Shown in pieces: positions 20,793 through 29,628 of a stretch of 56,249 bases of DNA. The position numbers and the translations under genes were made by a program. Positions within the stretch are counted from its first letter, which is position 1; every line of letters starts with the position of its first letter. Source of the stretch: Methanobrevibacter sp. (lineage in GTDB: Archaea > Methanobacteriota > Methanobacteria > Methanobacteriales > Methanobacteriaceae); contig NZ_JAFRKB010000065.1 in the NCBI RefSeq assembly GCF_017431965.1, positions 1 through 56,249 of the forward strand, given 5' to 3'. The notes below the pieces were generated by a model. It was not told the origin of the DNA. It searched no databases and worked only from the letters and a program-made list of their open reading frames with translations.

Positions 20793-22031
20793 ATGAAAGG
20801 TCTTATTTTAATCATGGACGGTATGGGAGACCGCCCTATTAAAGAATTAGGAAATAAAACTCCGCTTCAGGCGGCAAATACTCCAAATATGGATAAGATG
20901 GCTGCTGAGGGGATTACAGGAATTATGGATTCAATAGCTCCGGGAATAATTCCGGGCAGTGATACAGCACACCTTTCTATTTTAGGATATAATCCATATG
21001 AGGTCTATACTGGAAGAGGGCCGTTCGAGGCAAATGGTGTCGGTGTTGATGTTCTTCCGGGAGACATAGCATTTAGATGTAACTTTTCCACAGCAGATGA
21101 AGATTTGATTGTTACAGACAGGCGTGCAGGCAGAATCAAGGAAGGAACCAAAGAGATTGTTGATGTGTTAAACACAATGGTTTTGGAAGATTATCCTGAC
21201 GTGAAAATCATTTTTAAGGAATCAACCGGTCACAGGGCAGTTTTGGTATTGAGGGGTGAAGGTCTTTCAGGCAAGGTCAGTGATGCTGACCCTAAGGTTG
21301 AAGGAAACAAGCCAAAAGAAGTCAAACCATTGGATGAAACTCCTGAAGCTAAAAAAACTGCAGATATATTGAATAAATTAGTCGTAAAAACTTATGAAAT
21401 GGTAAAAGACCACCCAGTTAATTTAAAAAGAATTGAAGAAGGCCAACCACCTGCAAATATAGTTATTCCCCGTGGTGCTGGAGAAGTTCCTGTAGTGGAA
21501 TCATTAAATGATAAATATGAAGTAAATTCAGCATGCATTGCCGAAACAGGATTAATCATGGGTATCGGAAGATTTGCGGGAATGGATATCATTGAAATGG
21601 ATGATGTAACCGGTGGAATTGACACCAACTTGGATAATATTCGTGATACTATTGTCGACCAGGTTAAAAACTCAGACCATGACTTTTTCTTAATAAACAT
21701 CGATGGGGCTGATGAAGCCGGCCACGACGGCCAAACCAAAGAGAAAAAGGAGTTCATAGAAAAGGTTGATGAGGTTGTAATGAGCGAGTTAATTAAGCTT
21801 GAAGATGTTTACATATTCCTGACAGCAGACCACTCAACCCCGATTTCTGTAATGAACCACTCCGGAGACCCAGTGCCTGTACTGATTAGGGGACCTGAAG
21901 TAAGGGTGGATGATGTATGTGAATTCTCTGAAGTTGCATGTGCAAAAGGAGGCCTTTGCAGAATCAGAGGATCAGATGTGATGAACATTATGATGGATTT
22001 AATGAATTACGCCCATAAATTTGGAGCTTAG
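20793..22031 (+). CDS. apgM: 2,3-bisphosphoglycerate-independent phosphoglycerate mutase, archaeal type
   Basis: The enzyme interconverts 3- and 2-phosphoglycerate in glycolysis and gluconeogenesis. It belongs to the alkaline phosphatase superfamily: the N-terminal metal-binding [35 protein letters not shown] and TADHSTP motifs are all present. The 412-residue length fits the archaeal ApgM family. The ATG at 20793 was preferred over an in-frame GTG at 20784 because the AGGTGAT ribosome binding site at 20782-20788 overlaps that GTG. The next gene starts 8 nt after the stop with its own GGTGAT site, so the two are probably co-transcribed. Confidence 0.93.
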   Translation: MKGLILIMDGMGDRPIKELGNKTPLQAANTPNMDKMAAEGITGIMDSIAPGIIPGSDTAHLSILGYNPYEVYTGRGPFEANGVGVDVLPGDIAFRCNFSTADEDLIVTDRRAGRIKEGTKEIVDVLNTMVLEDYPDVKIIFKESTGHRAVLVLRGEGLSGKVSDADPKVEGNKPKEVKPLDETPEAKKTADILNKLVVKTYEMVKDHPVNLKRIEEGQPPANIVIPRGAGEVPVVESLNDKYEVNSACIAETGLIMGIGRFAGMDIIEMDDVTGGIDTNLDNIRDTIVDQVKNSDHDFFLINIDGADEAGHDGQTKEKKEFIEKVDEVVMSELIKLEDVYIFLTADHSTPISVMNHSGDPVPVLIRGPEVRVDDVCEFSEVACAKGGLCRIRGSDVMNIMMDLMNYAHKFGA

Positions 22032-22039
22032 GTGATCAT

Positions 22040-23377
22040 ATGGTGGCAAAAAAACTTTTCGGAACATCAGGCATCCGTGGAAAAATAGGCTCTGAGGTAA
22101 CATGCGAGCTTGCATTGAATGTTGGTAAATCATTAGCTTACTATTTGGGTAACGAAGGATGTGTAGTTTTAGGATATGATACCAGAACAACCAACAAAAT
22201 GCTTGACCAGGCCATCTGTGCAGGGTTGCTTGAAAGCGGCGTGGATGTGATTAAAATAGGTATGGTTCCAACTCCTTTAGTCGGTTATGCCACTGAAAAA
22301 TTAGATGCCGATGCGGGAATAATGTTGACTGCATCCCATAATCCGTCCCAATACAACGGAATTAAATTATGGAATAAAAACGGTATGGCATACACCTCCG
22401 CTCAGGAAGCGAAAATTGAGGAAATATATGCAAATAAGGATTATATTTCAGTAACTTGGGACAAAGTCGGAAAATTGAATGTTAATGAAGAAATCAAAGG
22501 GGAATATATTGACGATTTAGTCGATATGGTCGATATCAAACCAGGTTTGAAAGTGGTTATTGACTGTGCATCAGGTGCCGGAAGCGAAATATCACCTTTA
22601 GTGTTCAGAAAGGCAGGATGTGTAGTAACTACGCTCAACTCCCAACCTGACGGATTTTTCCCAGGACGAAAACCCGAACCTAATGCTGAAAACCTACAAA
22701 CATTGATGAAAACCGTTGTTGCCATTGGAGCAGACCTTGGAATAGCTCACGATGGCGATGCCGACAGGATGATTACAGTTGATGAGCAGGGTAACATATC
22801 ACCATTCGACTCACTGCTTGCTTTAATATCAAAGGAATTCGATGGAGATATTGTAACAACCGTTGATGCAGGTTTATGTATGGATGAATCAGTTAAAGGA
22901 GAGGTTTTAAGAACTCCTGTCGGGGATGTTAATGTTGCTGAAGTTATCATAGAAAAAAATGCAAGCTTCGGAGGGGAACCGTCTGGAACTTGGCTGCATC
23001 CTGATTTCTGCATGTGTCCTGATGGAATTTTATCTGGTTTGAGAATGGCGGAAATCGTTTCAAGGGATGGTAAATTGTCTGATTTGCTTGCTCAAATTCC
23101 ATCATATCCAAACATACGTGAAAAGATAATCTGCTCTAAAGAAGCTAAAATCAAAGTAATGGAAAACATGGAAGAGTTGCTGTCTTCCGCTTTTGATGAT
23201 ATTCGCGAGATTAATTCAATTGATGGTGTAAGGCTAACTTTCGATGATGACAGTTGGGTTTTAGTGAGGCCTTCCGGTACTGAAGATTATGTCAGAATAA
23301 CTTTGGAGTCCAGGGACCAAAAAAGAGCACAATCCATTAAAGAAACTTGTGTAAAAATAATTAATGAAAACTTATAG
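22040..23377 (+). CDS. glmM: Phosphoglucosamine mutase-like phosphohexomutase (paralogue 1)
   Basis: This alpha-D-phosphohexomutase has FGTSGIRG at the N-terminus, the active-site serine loop TASHNP, the metal loop DGDADR, a sugar-binding loop GGEPSGTW and the phosphate-binding RPSGTED. GEPSG is close to the GExSG loop usual in GlmM/PMM enzymes, so glucosamine-6-phosphate to glucosamine-1-phosphate is the likeliest reaction; phosphomannomutase activity cannot be excluded. It lies 8 nt downstream of apgM with a GGTGATCAT ribosome binding site. A second family member lies at 29629-30993 and a GlmU-type enzyme at 24707, so UDP-GlcNAc supply is a plausible pathway. Confidence 0.85.
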   Translation: MVAKKLFGTSGIRGKIGSEVTCELALNVGKSLAYYLGNEGCVVLGYDTRTTNKMLDQAICAGLLESGVDVIKIGMVPTPLVGYATEKLDADAGIMLTASHNPSQYNGIKLWNKNGMAYTSAQEAKIEEIYANKDYISVTWDKVGKLNVNEEIKGEYIDDLVDMVDIKPGLKVVIDCASGAGSEISPLVFRKAGCVVTTLNSQPDGFFPGRKPEPNAENLQTLMKTVVAIGADLGIAHDGDADRMITVDEQGNISPFDSLLALISKEFDGDIVTTVDAGLCMDESVKGEVLRTPVGDVNVAEVIIEKNASFGGEPSGTWLHPDFCMCPDGILSGLRMAEIVSRDGKLSDLLAQIPSYPNIREKIICSKEAKIKVMENMEELLSSAFDDIREINSIDGVRLTFDDDSWVLVRPSGTEDYVRITLESRDQKRAQSIKETCVKIINENL

Positions 23378-23461
23378 AAGATCTTTTCTTCTATTTATCT
23401 ATTTTTTAAAGTGTTAAATAAAAAAAAGTTCTTTAAAGAATTAAATTAATTCTTCAAAGAT
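23378..23461. terminator. Shared terminator region between convergent genes
   Basis: A perfect inverted repeat, AAGAATTAA-A-TTAATTCTT (23436-23454), lies between the phosphohexomutase and the DUF4012 gene, next to T-runs on one side and A-runs on the other. It can serve both strands. Confidence 0.45.
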
Positions 23462-24178
23462 TTAAGTTAAATTTTCAAATCCTTTTGTAGCTAATAATTT
23501 TGTAAATGAACCTTCAGGTTTCATAAGGATATTTCCTTTTGCATATTCGTCCAATGCTTTTTGTACCATGGTAGTTTTCTTGGTAGGATCTTTAGCAGCT
23601 TGAGAAAGTGCTTTAGCCAATTCCATTACTGCATCTCCTCTTGACATGTTTCCTTGAACGTTTTCGTTTCCAGGATAACCATTGTAAGCATCGTTTTCAC
23701 GAATAATGTCGGTTGCACTAATGTTTTTCTCAACACCATCTACCATGAGTGGTCTAATTGAGTCAATAACATTATCCAAACCTTCATCATAAACAACAAC
23801 TACAGCATCGGCTTTCATTCCGGTATTTGCCTCTACGATTTCTTTAGCATATTCCATACCCTGGTCTGCCCCGTCCCATAGACAGTCGTGCAGGAACATC
23901 TTTCCGCTAAGCCCACCGGGTGCCTTTTGTGTAGGGTGAGTCATTCCTCCAGGATATACTGGGGTGTAATTCTTCAATGATCCATTTTCTAAATGAACCA
24001 TGAATGCCATATCCACAGAACCATTAGGTTGTTCGGTTTTATCAGAAGCTAATACTAGAATATTCTTACTTTCCATAGTTAAATCCGGAGTCATGAACAG
24101 TGCTCCATAGATTACCATCAATAATCCTAAAAGAATTACAAGTAAGATACCTATTATTAATTTTTTTGTTCTTATCAT
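23462..24178 (-). CDS. Membrane-anchored DUF4012 family protein
   Basis: One N-terminal membrane segment (about residues 6-27) is followed by an extracytoplasmic domain with NILVLASDK, a PVYPGGMTHP loop and VVVVYDEGLDNVIDSI. This arrangement matches the DUF4012 family, which is distantly related to LytR-CpsA-Psr proteins that act at the cell wall. A role at the pseudomurein wall or in surface polymer attachment is a reasonable guess only. The ATG at 24178 was chosen over an upstream TTG (24187); an AGGT lies nine bases before it. The length is 238 residues. It is transcribed towards, and convergent with, the phosphohexomutase gene. Confidence 0.65.
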   Translation of the reverse strand: MIRTKKLIIGILLVILLGLLMVIYGALFMTPDLTMESKNILVLASDKTEQPNGSVDMAFMVHLENGSLKNYTPVYPGGMTHPTQKAPGGLSGKMFLHDCLWDGADQGMEYAKEIVEANTGMKADAVVVVYDEGLDNVIDSIRPLMVDGVEKNISATDIIRENDAYNGYPGNENVQGNMSRGDAVMELAKALSQAAKDPTKKTTMVQKALDEYAKGNILMKPEGSFTKLLATKGFENLT

Positions 24179-24368
24179 GGTGCACAAACCTAATTTTTTT
24201 AAGTGAAATTCAATTATTAAAATAAATTTTTTTAAAAAATGAAACTAAATGTTTCTGTAATTTAATTATATATTTTATTATTTAAATGTTTTTAAAAAAT
24301 CAACTGATTAATTATAAAAATGATAAAAAATATTGAATTTTTTAAAAAAAGATTTGAAGAAGATGAGC

Positions 24369-24536
24369 TTAGTCATCTTCCGCAATAAATGCGTCCACTC
24401 CAAGAGCAGCACATTCTGGGCAAACCCAGTCATCTGGCATGTCTGCAGGAGTTTTTCCAGCAGGAATGTTGTATGCAGGGTCGCCTTTTTCTGAGTCAAA
24501 ACGATATTCGCAGTGTAGACATACATATATAGTCAT
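24369..24536 (-). CDS. Rubredoxin
   Basis: This is a 55-residue protein with the two rubredoxin iron-binding knuckles, CLHC (Cys6 and Cys9) and CPEC (Cys39 and Cys42), and the typical D-P-A-Y-N-I-P and DDWVCPECA stretches. It is a one-electron carrier with a single Fe(Cys)4 centre; in methanogens it usually donates electrons to oxygen-detoxifying flavodiiron proteins or rubrerythrin. A strong GGAGAT ribosome binding site lies 8 nt before the ATG. A perfect inverted repeat lies 25 nt upstream. No redox partner gene is adjacent, so the partner is probably encoded elsewhere. Confidence 0.95.
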   Translation of the reverse strand: MTIYVCLHCEYRFDSEKGDPAYNIPAGKTPADMPDDWVCPECAALGVDAFIAEDD

Positions 24537-24560
24537 TTTAATAATCTCCTTTATGTTTCA

Positions 24561-24585
24561 CTATTGCAAGTTTATACTGCAATAG
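24561..24585 (-). promoter_or_regulatory. Perfect inverted repeat upstream of rubredoxin
   Basis: CTATTGCA and TGCAATAG form 8-bp arms with a 9-nt spacer; on the rubredoxin strand the spacer contains a TATA-like GTATAAAC. It lies 25 nt upstream of the start codon and could be an operator or a leader hairpin. Confidence 0.55.
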
Positions 24586-24654
24586 CTAATATGACTTTTA
24601 TTTTATTTAATCTAATATTTATAATTGGTCATTTTTAGGAAAGTTAATTAATAA

Positions 24655-24704
24655 GTAATGAGTTACATATATCATTATAATAATAACATTTAAGGGGATA
24701 ATAC
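24655..24704 (+). promoter_or_regulatory. Promoter and ribosome binding site of the glmU-type operon
   Basis: A TATA-like ACATATATC lies near 24665, and AGGGGAT at 24693-24699 serves the ATG at 24707. The region is shared with the divergent rubredoxin gene. Confidence 0.45.
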
Positions 24705-24706
24705 GA

Positions 24707-25987
24707 ATGAAGGCAATAATTTTAAGTGCTGGTGAAGGGTCTAGGATGAGGCCGTTAACACTTACAAAGCCTAAGACCATGCTGCCAGTTGCCGGAAAGC
24801 CGATTATCCAATATAATATTGAATCATTGAGGGACAATGGAATCACTGATATTCTACTGATTGTCCGTTATAAGGAAGAGATGGTTCGCGATTATTTTGG
24901 TGACGGCAGTGATTTTGGCGTTAACATAACCTATAAAACTCAGAAAGACTTCTTGGGAACTGCAAATGCAATCTCTTATGGTGAAGATTTCATTGAGGAT
25001 AGCCTGATTGTTCTAAATGGAGACATTATTTTAGACAATGAAATCATCAATGAAATCATCAAGAAGTACAATTATATGAACCCGGACACATTGATGGTTT
25101 TAACTGAAGTGGAGGACCCTTCCGCTTTTGGTGTTGTTGAAATAGAAGAAGGAAACATTAAAAAGATTGTGGAAAAGCCTAAAAAGGAAGAGGCTCCAAG
25201 CAATTTGGTAAACACGGGGATTTACATTTTTAACAGGGACATCTTTGAAAAGATTGCAAAAACTGAACTGTCCGAACGTGGAGAATATGAAATCACAGAT
25301 TCCGTTTCAATGCAGATTGAAGAAGGCAAAAAGGTAATCGGCCATAAGACCACAAAGGATTGGATTGATGTGGGTAGGCCTTGGGAGCTAATCGAAGTTA
25401 ATGAGGAATTGATCGGACAGCTCAAAACGGAAATCAAAGGGACTGTTGAAGAGGGAGCCCATATTCACGGTGAAATCTTTTTGGATGAGGGAAGCATCAT
25501 TAGGGCAGGTGTATACATTGAAGGTAATGTTTACATAGGCAAGAACTGTGATATCGGCCCTAATTCCTATATCAGAGGAAATTCCTACTTCGGAGACCAT
25601 GTTCATGTGGGAAATGCCGTAGAGATTAAAAACTCCATCATTATGGAAAATACAAATGTAAGTCACTTAAGCTATGTTGGGGATTCCGTTATCGGTTCCA
25701 ACTGCAATATAGCTGCGGGAACCAATATCGCAAACTTGCGTTTCGATAACAGGTCCGTCAAAACCAAAATCAAAAATCAGATGATAGACAGTGGAAGGCG
25801 TAAATTAGGTTCCATTATTGGGGATTCTGTAAAAACAGGAATCAATTCCAGCTTTTCTCCAGGTGTGAAGGTAGGCTATAATTCCACTATCGGTTCAGGG
25901 GTTTTGTTGTATGATGATGTACCCTCCGATACCCGTGTATTGGTAAAACAAAATCATATCATTCAAGATAAAAAGAAAAAGAAATAA
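24707..25987 (+). CDS. glmU: Bifunctional GlmU-type nucleotidylyltransferase/acetyltransferase
   Basis: The N-terminal nucleotidyltransferase domain (residues 1 to ~230) has the signature LSAGEGSRMRPLTLTKPK, a VLNGDIILD metal site and VEKPKK. The C-terminal ~190 residues are a left-handed beta-helix with hexapeptide repeats. The architecture and 426-residue length match archaeal enzymes that make UDP-GlcNAc from glucosamine-1-phosphate (MJ1101 type); a plain glucose-1-phosphate thymidylyltransferase would lack the long helix. The product would feed pseudomurein and surface glycans. It heads a tight run: the carbonic anhydrase-like gene begins 12 nt later. The C-terminus is very lysine-rich. 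Confidence 0.85.
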   Translation: MKAIILSAGEGSRMRPLTLTKPKTMLPVAGKPIIQYNIESLRDNGITDILLIVRYKEEMVRDYFGDGSDFGVNITYKTQKDFLGTANAISYGEDFIEDSLIVLNGDIILDNEIINEIIKKYNYMNPDTLMVLTEVEDPSAFGVVEIEEGNIKKIVEKPKKEEAPSNLVNTGIYIFNRDIFEKIAKTELSERGEYEITDSVSMQIEEGKKVIGHKTTKDWIDVGRPWELIEVNEELIGQLKTEIKGTVEEGAHIHGEIFLDEGSIIRAGVYIEGNVYIGKNCDIGPNSYIRGNSYFGDHVHVGNAVEIKNSIIMENTNVSHLSYVGDSVIGSNCNIAAGTNIANLRFDNRSVKTKIKNQMIDSGRRKLGSIIGDSVKTGINSSFSPGVKVGYNSTIGSGVLLYDDVPSDTRVLVKQNHIIQDKKKKK

Positions 25988-25999
25988 ACTGGCGATATT

Positions 26000-26482
26000 A
26001 TGGAAAATAAAAAAGACTCTGTTATAATATGCCCTGGCGCACAAGTATTCGGAAATGTTGAATTGGGAGAAAATGTCTCAATATGGCATGGAGCCATCAT
26101 TAGGGGAGATACAGATTCAATCACTATCGGTGACAATTCCAATGTTCAGGATAACTGTGTTGTTCACTGCACTAAGGGTTTCCCGGTTGAAATCGGTGAA
26201 AATGTATCTGTGGGTCATGGTGCGGTCGTTCACGGATGTAAACTGGATGATAATGTTTTAATTGGAATGAATGCAACCGTACTAAATGGAGCTCATATAG
26301 GCAAAAATTCAATTGTAGGCGCGGGAGCAGTTGTCAGCGAAGGAAAGGAATTTCCCGAAGGCAGCTTGATTTTAGGCGTTCCGGCCAAAGCGGTTAAGGA
26401 AGTTAGTGAAGAGCAAGTTAAGATGATTCAGAACAATGCAGACAATTATGTAAAACTTTCCAAACAATATAAGGAAGACTAA
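26000..26482 (+). CDS. Gamma-type carbonic anhydrase family protein
   Basis: The 160-residue protein is a left-handed beta-helix built of hexapeptide repeats. The three zinc-ligand histidines of the gamma family are present (His56 in VVHC; His73 and His78 in GHGAVVHG), with the conserved RGD at 35-37. It may hydrate CO2, which would help a CO2-reducing methanogen, but many family members lack measured activity. It sits between the GlmU-type gene, whose C-terminal domain has the same fold, and hisC, 3 nt before the latter. Confidence 0.88.
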   Translation: MENKKDSVIICPGAQVFGNVELGENVSIWHGAIIRGDTDSITIGDNSNVQDNCVVHCTKGFPVEIGENVSVGHGAVVHGCKLDDNVLIGMNATVLNGAHIGKNSIVGAGAVVSEGKEFPEGSLILGVPAKAVKEVSEEQVKMIQNNADNYVKLSKQYKED

Positions 26483-26485
26483 ATT

Positions 26486-27586
26486 ATGAAACCGAGACAA
26501 ATTGTAGATGAAATGGATTCTTATGTTCCGGGAAGGTCACAGGATGAAATAGCACAGGAATTCAATTTAAATAAGGATGAAATCATTAAGTTGGGATCTA
26601 ATGAAAACCCGTGGGGTCCTTCTCCAAAGGCTATGGAAGCTATTAAGGAAGAAATCAAATCAATAAACAGGTATCCCGAATCTCAACTGAAGGAATTGGT
26701 TAAAGAAATAGCCGAATATAGTGGTGTTGATGACAATCAGGTTATTATCGGTGGAGACGGCGCTGACGAAATCATCGATGTTCTGGCAAAGACATTCATT
26801 GATGAAGGGGATGAATTCATTGTTCCTTTGCCTTCTTACATGTATTATGAATATCTCCTGCAGCAATATGGTGCCCGTCCGGTTTATGCAAGATGGGATT
26901 TGGATAAAAATGAATTGGACGCGGATTCAATTTTTGAAGCTATTGGCGATAAAACCAAAATGATTTTCTTGTGCAGTCCAAATAATCCTACAGGGACATT
27001 GATTGACAGGGAAGTTCTGGAAGATATTGCACGCAAAAACCCTGAAATATTGATTGTTGTTGATGAAGCTTACTTCGAATATTCTGAAGTTACAAATAAG
27101 GATCTGATTAATGAGTTTGATAATATTTTTATCATTCGGACAATGTCTAAGGTTTTGGGGCTTGCCGGAATGAGAATCGGTTATGGATTGGCATGCAGTG
27201 AAATCATTGAGTATATGCATAGAATCAAACCGGTGTTTTCACTCACAAGGCTGTCTTTTGTTGCGGCGCTAAATACATTTAGGGATAAGCAGTATATTGC
27301 AGAATCCATAGAAAAGGGCATTGAATCAAGACAATATTTATATGATGAATTATCAAAAATCGATTCGCTCAACGTATTTCCATCCAAATCAAATTTCATG
27401 CTGATAAATGTTAAGGACACAGGATTTACGGCATCCCAGTTGGCTTTGGAGCTTATGAAAAGGGGAATAATCGTTAGGGATTGTACTTCCTTTAAGGGAT
27501 TGGACGAATACTGGATAAGGATCAGCATCTGCACTCTTGAAGAGGATAAGAAATTCATTGAGATTATAAAAGAGGTCTTAAACTGA
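26486..27586 (+). CDS. hisC: Histidinol-phosphate aminotransferase
   Basis: This fold-type I PLP aminotransferase of 366 residues has the HisC N-terminus (PGRSQDEIA, then [15 protein letters not shown]), [18 protein letters not shown] and the PLP lysine Lys222 in [15 protein letters not shown]. It converts imidazole-acetol phosphate and glutamate to histidinol phosphate in histidine synthesis. GGAAG before the preceding stop codon can serve as the ribosome binding site. The stop overlaps the next start by one base (TGATG). No other his genes are nearby. Confidence 0.93.
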   Translation: MKPRQIVDEMDSYVPGRSQDEIAQEFNLNKDEIIKLGSNENPWGPSPKAMEAIKEEIKSINRYPESQLKELVKEIAEYSGVDDNQVIIGGDGADEIIDVLAKTFIDEGDEFIVPLPSYMYYEYLLQQYGARPVYARWDLDKNELDADSIFEAIGDKTKMIFLCSPNNPTGTLIDREVLEDIARKNPEILIVVDEAYFEYSEVTNKDLINEFDNIFIIRTMSKVLGLAGMRIGYGLACSEIIEYMHRIKPVFSLTRLSFVAALNTFRDKQYIAESIEKGIESRQYLYDELSKIDSLNVFPSKSNFMLINVKDTGFTASQLALELMKRGIIVRDCTSFKGLDEYWIRISICTLEEDKKFIEIIKEVLN

Positions 27587-28293
27587 TGTATATTGGAGGA
27601 ACTGTAATATCTTCTGTCGAATTTCATGGAAATATGTCTCTGGTTATTTTCATGTCAAAATGCCCATTGACCTGCAGATATTGCCACAATGTGGAATTGC
27701 TGGAAGATAATACTGAATGGTCCCTCGAGAAAGTGAAATCCGAAATCGATTCTTCAGCCGATTTTCTGGATGCAGTTGTAATATCCGGCGGTGAACCATT
27801 GGTTCAAACCGATGATGTCATTGAAATATTGAAATATGTTAGGCAGATTGGACTTAAAACCAAATTGGATACGAGCGGAATTTATCCTGCCAAAATTAAA
27901 GAGCTTTTGGATTTAAATCTCTTGGATTTTGTTTCACTTGACGTTAAAACAACTTTTAGTGATTATAGGAAAATTACAGGTTCTGATGTTGGAATGAAAG
28001 TTAAAGAATCTATGGAATTAATTAATGATAGCCCTGATGTTAGGTTGGAAGCCAGAACAACTTATGTTCCTACATTGCACACTAAAGAGGATATGTTGAA
28101 TTTAATTAAGGAGGTTAAGGCCGATATCTATACCATTCAACAGTTCAGGAATAAGAATGTATTGGATCCCGCTTTAGAAAAAATACCTGTTCCGAATCCT
28201 CATGATTTGAGGAAGTTAGCAGAAGAACTCAAGCCTTACTTTGACGGCCAAATCAAAGTGAAAAGCGCCGAATTTGGAGAACAAATTGTCTAA
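27586..28293 (+). CDS. Anaerobic ribonucleotide reductase activase-type radical SAM protein
   Basis: The CxxxCxxC iron-sulfur motif is at Cys26, Cys30 and Cys33 (KCPLTCRYCHN), followed by SGGEPL. The 235-residue length and N-terminal GGTVISSVEFHG fit the NrdG2 (TIGR02495) subgroup, which activates class III ribonucleotide reductase by making its glycyl radical. No reductase gene (nrdD) is adjacent; instead the gene is translationally coupled to hisC by a one-base overlap. Another glycyl-radical target is possible. Confidence 0.85.
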   Translation: MYIGGTVISSVEFHGNMSLVIFMSKCPLTCRYCHNVELLEDNTEWSLEKVKSEIDSSADFLDAVVISGGEPLVQTDDVIEILKYVRQIGLKTKLDTSGIYPAKIKELLDLNLLDFVSLDVKTTFSDYRKITGSDVGMKVKESMELINDSPDVRLEARTTYVPTLHTKEDMLNLIKEVKADIYTIQQFRNKNVLDPALEKIPVPNPHDLRKLAEELKPYFDGQIKVKSAEFGEQIV

Positions 28294-28316
28294 AAATTAA
28301 ATGGAGGTGTCTTAAA

Positions 28317-29453
28317 ATGCCGATTTTATCTTTTTCAAGTAATGATATAGATGTAATTACTGGTAAGAAAACTAGAACTATCCGTAAATTATGGAAGACT
28401 CCTCTAAAAAAGGGTGACAGGCTATACTGCTACTGGAACCTGGTTTCCAAAGAAAAGATGAAGATTTTTGAAGCTATCGTAACCGACGTTGAAAATATTC
28501 CTTTCAGTGAAATTGAAGATAATGATGAACTGGCCATGCAGGAAGGTTTTAAAGACTCAAAGGATATGCTGAGAGAATTTAAAAAGATGTATGGTGGAAG
28601 AATTGACAGTTCGGATGAATTTCAAGTCATCTATTTTGAAAAACTGGACATCGATGATTGGAAAGGTGACAAGATAGATGAAAAGGCAATGATTATGAAA
28701 CGGGCAGATATCCTATTTGACAGCGGGAAGTTCGATAAGTCCACAATGTGTTATGATGCCGCCTTGAAGCTTGACCCGAACGATGTTTACCTGCTCAATA
28801 AGCAGGGGGATAATCTTTCAAGGTTGGGAAGGTTTATTGATGCAATAGACTGCTATGATAGGGCATTGGAAATAGAGCCTGACAATGAGTATATTCTAAA
28901 TAACAAAGCTATCGCGCTTCTAAATTCCGGAAACATTAATGAAGCTTATAAGGCCAGCACAATTGCTTACAATTATAGGCCGAGCAGTCCGATTGTTCTT
29001 TATTGGAGAGGATTCATTCTGGAGATGTTGGGCAGGTATGACCAGGCATTGAGGGTTTATGATAAGCTGATTGTCATTGATGGTGAAAACCCTGAGGTAT
29101 GGAACTCCAGAGGCAACCTGCTGACCGATATGGGAAGGCTGGAGGAAGCTATTGAATCATTCAACAAAGCTGTTGAAGTATGTTTGGATGATTCTGAAAT
29201 GGATGCATCTGCCATCAATAGGATGGGCAATGCCTTCATTGATTTGGGCAAATTTGATGATGCTTTGGAGTGTTTTAATAAAGCAATTTCTCTTGAAGAA
29301 GATAATATTGATTTTTTACTCAATAAGGGTGTTGTTTTAATGGAATTGGGCAAATTTGAAGAAGCTGTTGACAGTTTCAACAGAGTATTGCTTAGAAATC
29401 CCGATAATGAGGATGCATTTTTCTTAAAAGAAGAGTGTTTGGAAAACTTTTAG
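28317..29453 (+). CDS. ASCH domain-TPR fusion protein
   Basis: Residues 1 to about 110 look like an ASCH domain: a basic TGKKTRTIRKLWK start, GDRLYCYW, IVTDVENIPFSEI, an EGF segment and a closing FQVIYFEKL. ASCH domains resemble PUA folds and are thought to bind RNA or modified nucleotides. Residues ~120-378 consist of about seven tetratricopeptide repeats (ALKLDPND, ALEIEPDNEY, AVEVC, AISLEEDN patterns), which mediate protein contacts. A strong GGAGGTG precedes the ATG. It follows the radical SAM gene by 23 nt and is probably the last gene of the unit. Function unknown; RNA binding tied to a protein scaffold is inferred. Confidence 0.75.
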   Translation: MPILSFSSNDIDVITGKKTRTIRKLWKTPLKKGDRLYCYWNLVSKEKMKIFEAIVTDVENIPFSEIEDNDELAMQEGFKDSKDMLREFKKMYGGRIDSSDEFQVIYFEKLDIDDWKGDKIDEKAMIMKRADILFDSGKFDKSTMCYDAALKLDPNDVYLLNKQGDNLSRLGRFIDAIDCYDRALEIEPDNEYILNNKAIALLNSGNINEAYKASTIAYNYRPSSPIVLYWRGFILEMLGRYDQALRVYDKLIVIDGENPEVWNSRGNLLTDMGRLEEAIESFNKAVEVCLDDSEMDASAINRMGNAFIDLGKFDDALECFNKAISLEEDNIDFLLNKGVVLMELGKFEEAVDSFNRVLLRNPDNEDAFFLKEECLENF

Positions 29454-29628
29454 ATATTTTTATTCTATGATGTAGATTACTCGAATTTAATCTGTTGAAA
29501 TCCACTAGTTCTTAACTTATTTTTAAAATCAGTTTCATTAAATTTGGTTTCTAGTAATCAACTAATCGTTTAATTAATTATATTTTTAATTTAATTAAAT
29601 GTAAAGGTGATGGGATTTGGGGATGAGT
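29454..29628. other. Convergent intergenic region
   Basis: AT-rich sequence with T-runs in both directions between the ASCH-TPR gene and the second phosphohexomutase. It holds terminators at most; no gene is seen. Confidence 0.4.

Noticed and set aside
24308..24526. 72-residue minus-strand frame overlapping rubredoxin
   Set aside because: Wrong frame; the rubredoxin frame 24369-24536 carries both CxxC knuckles and a good ribosome binding site.
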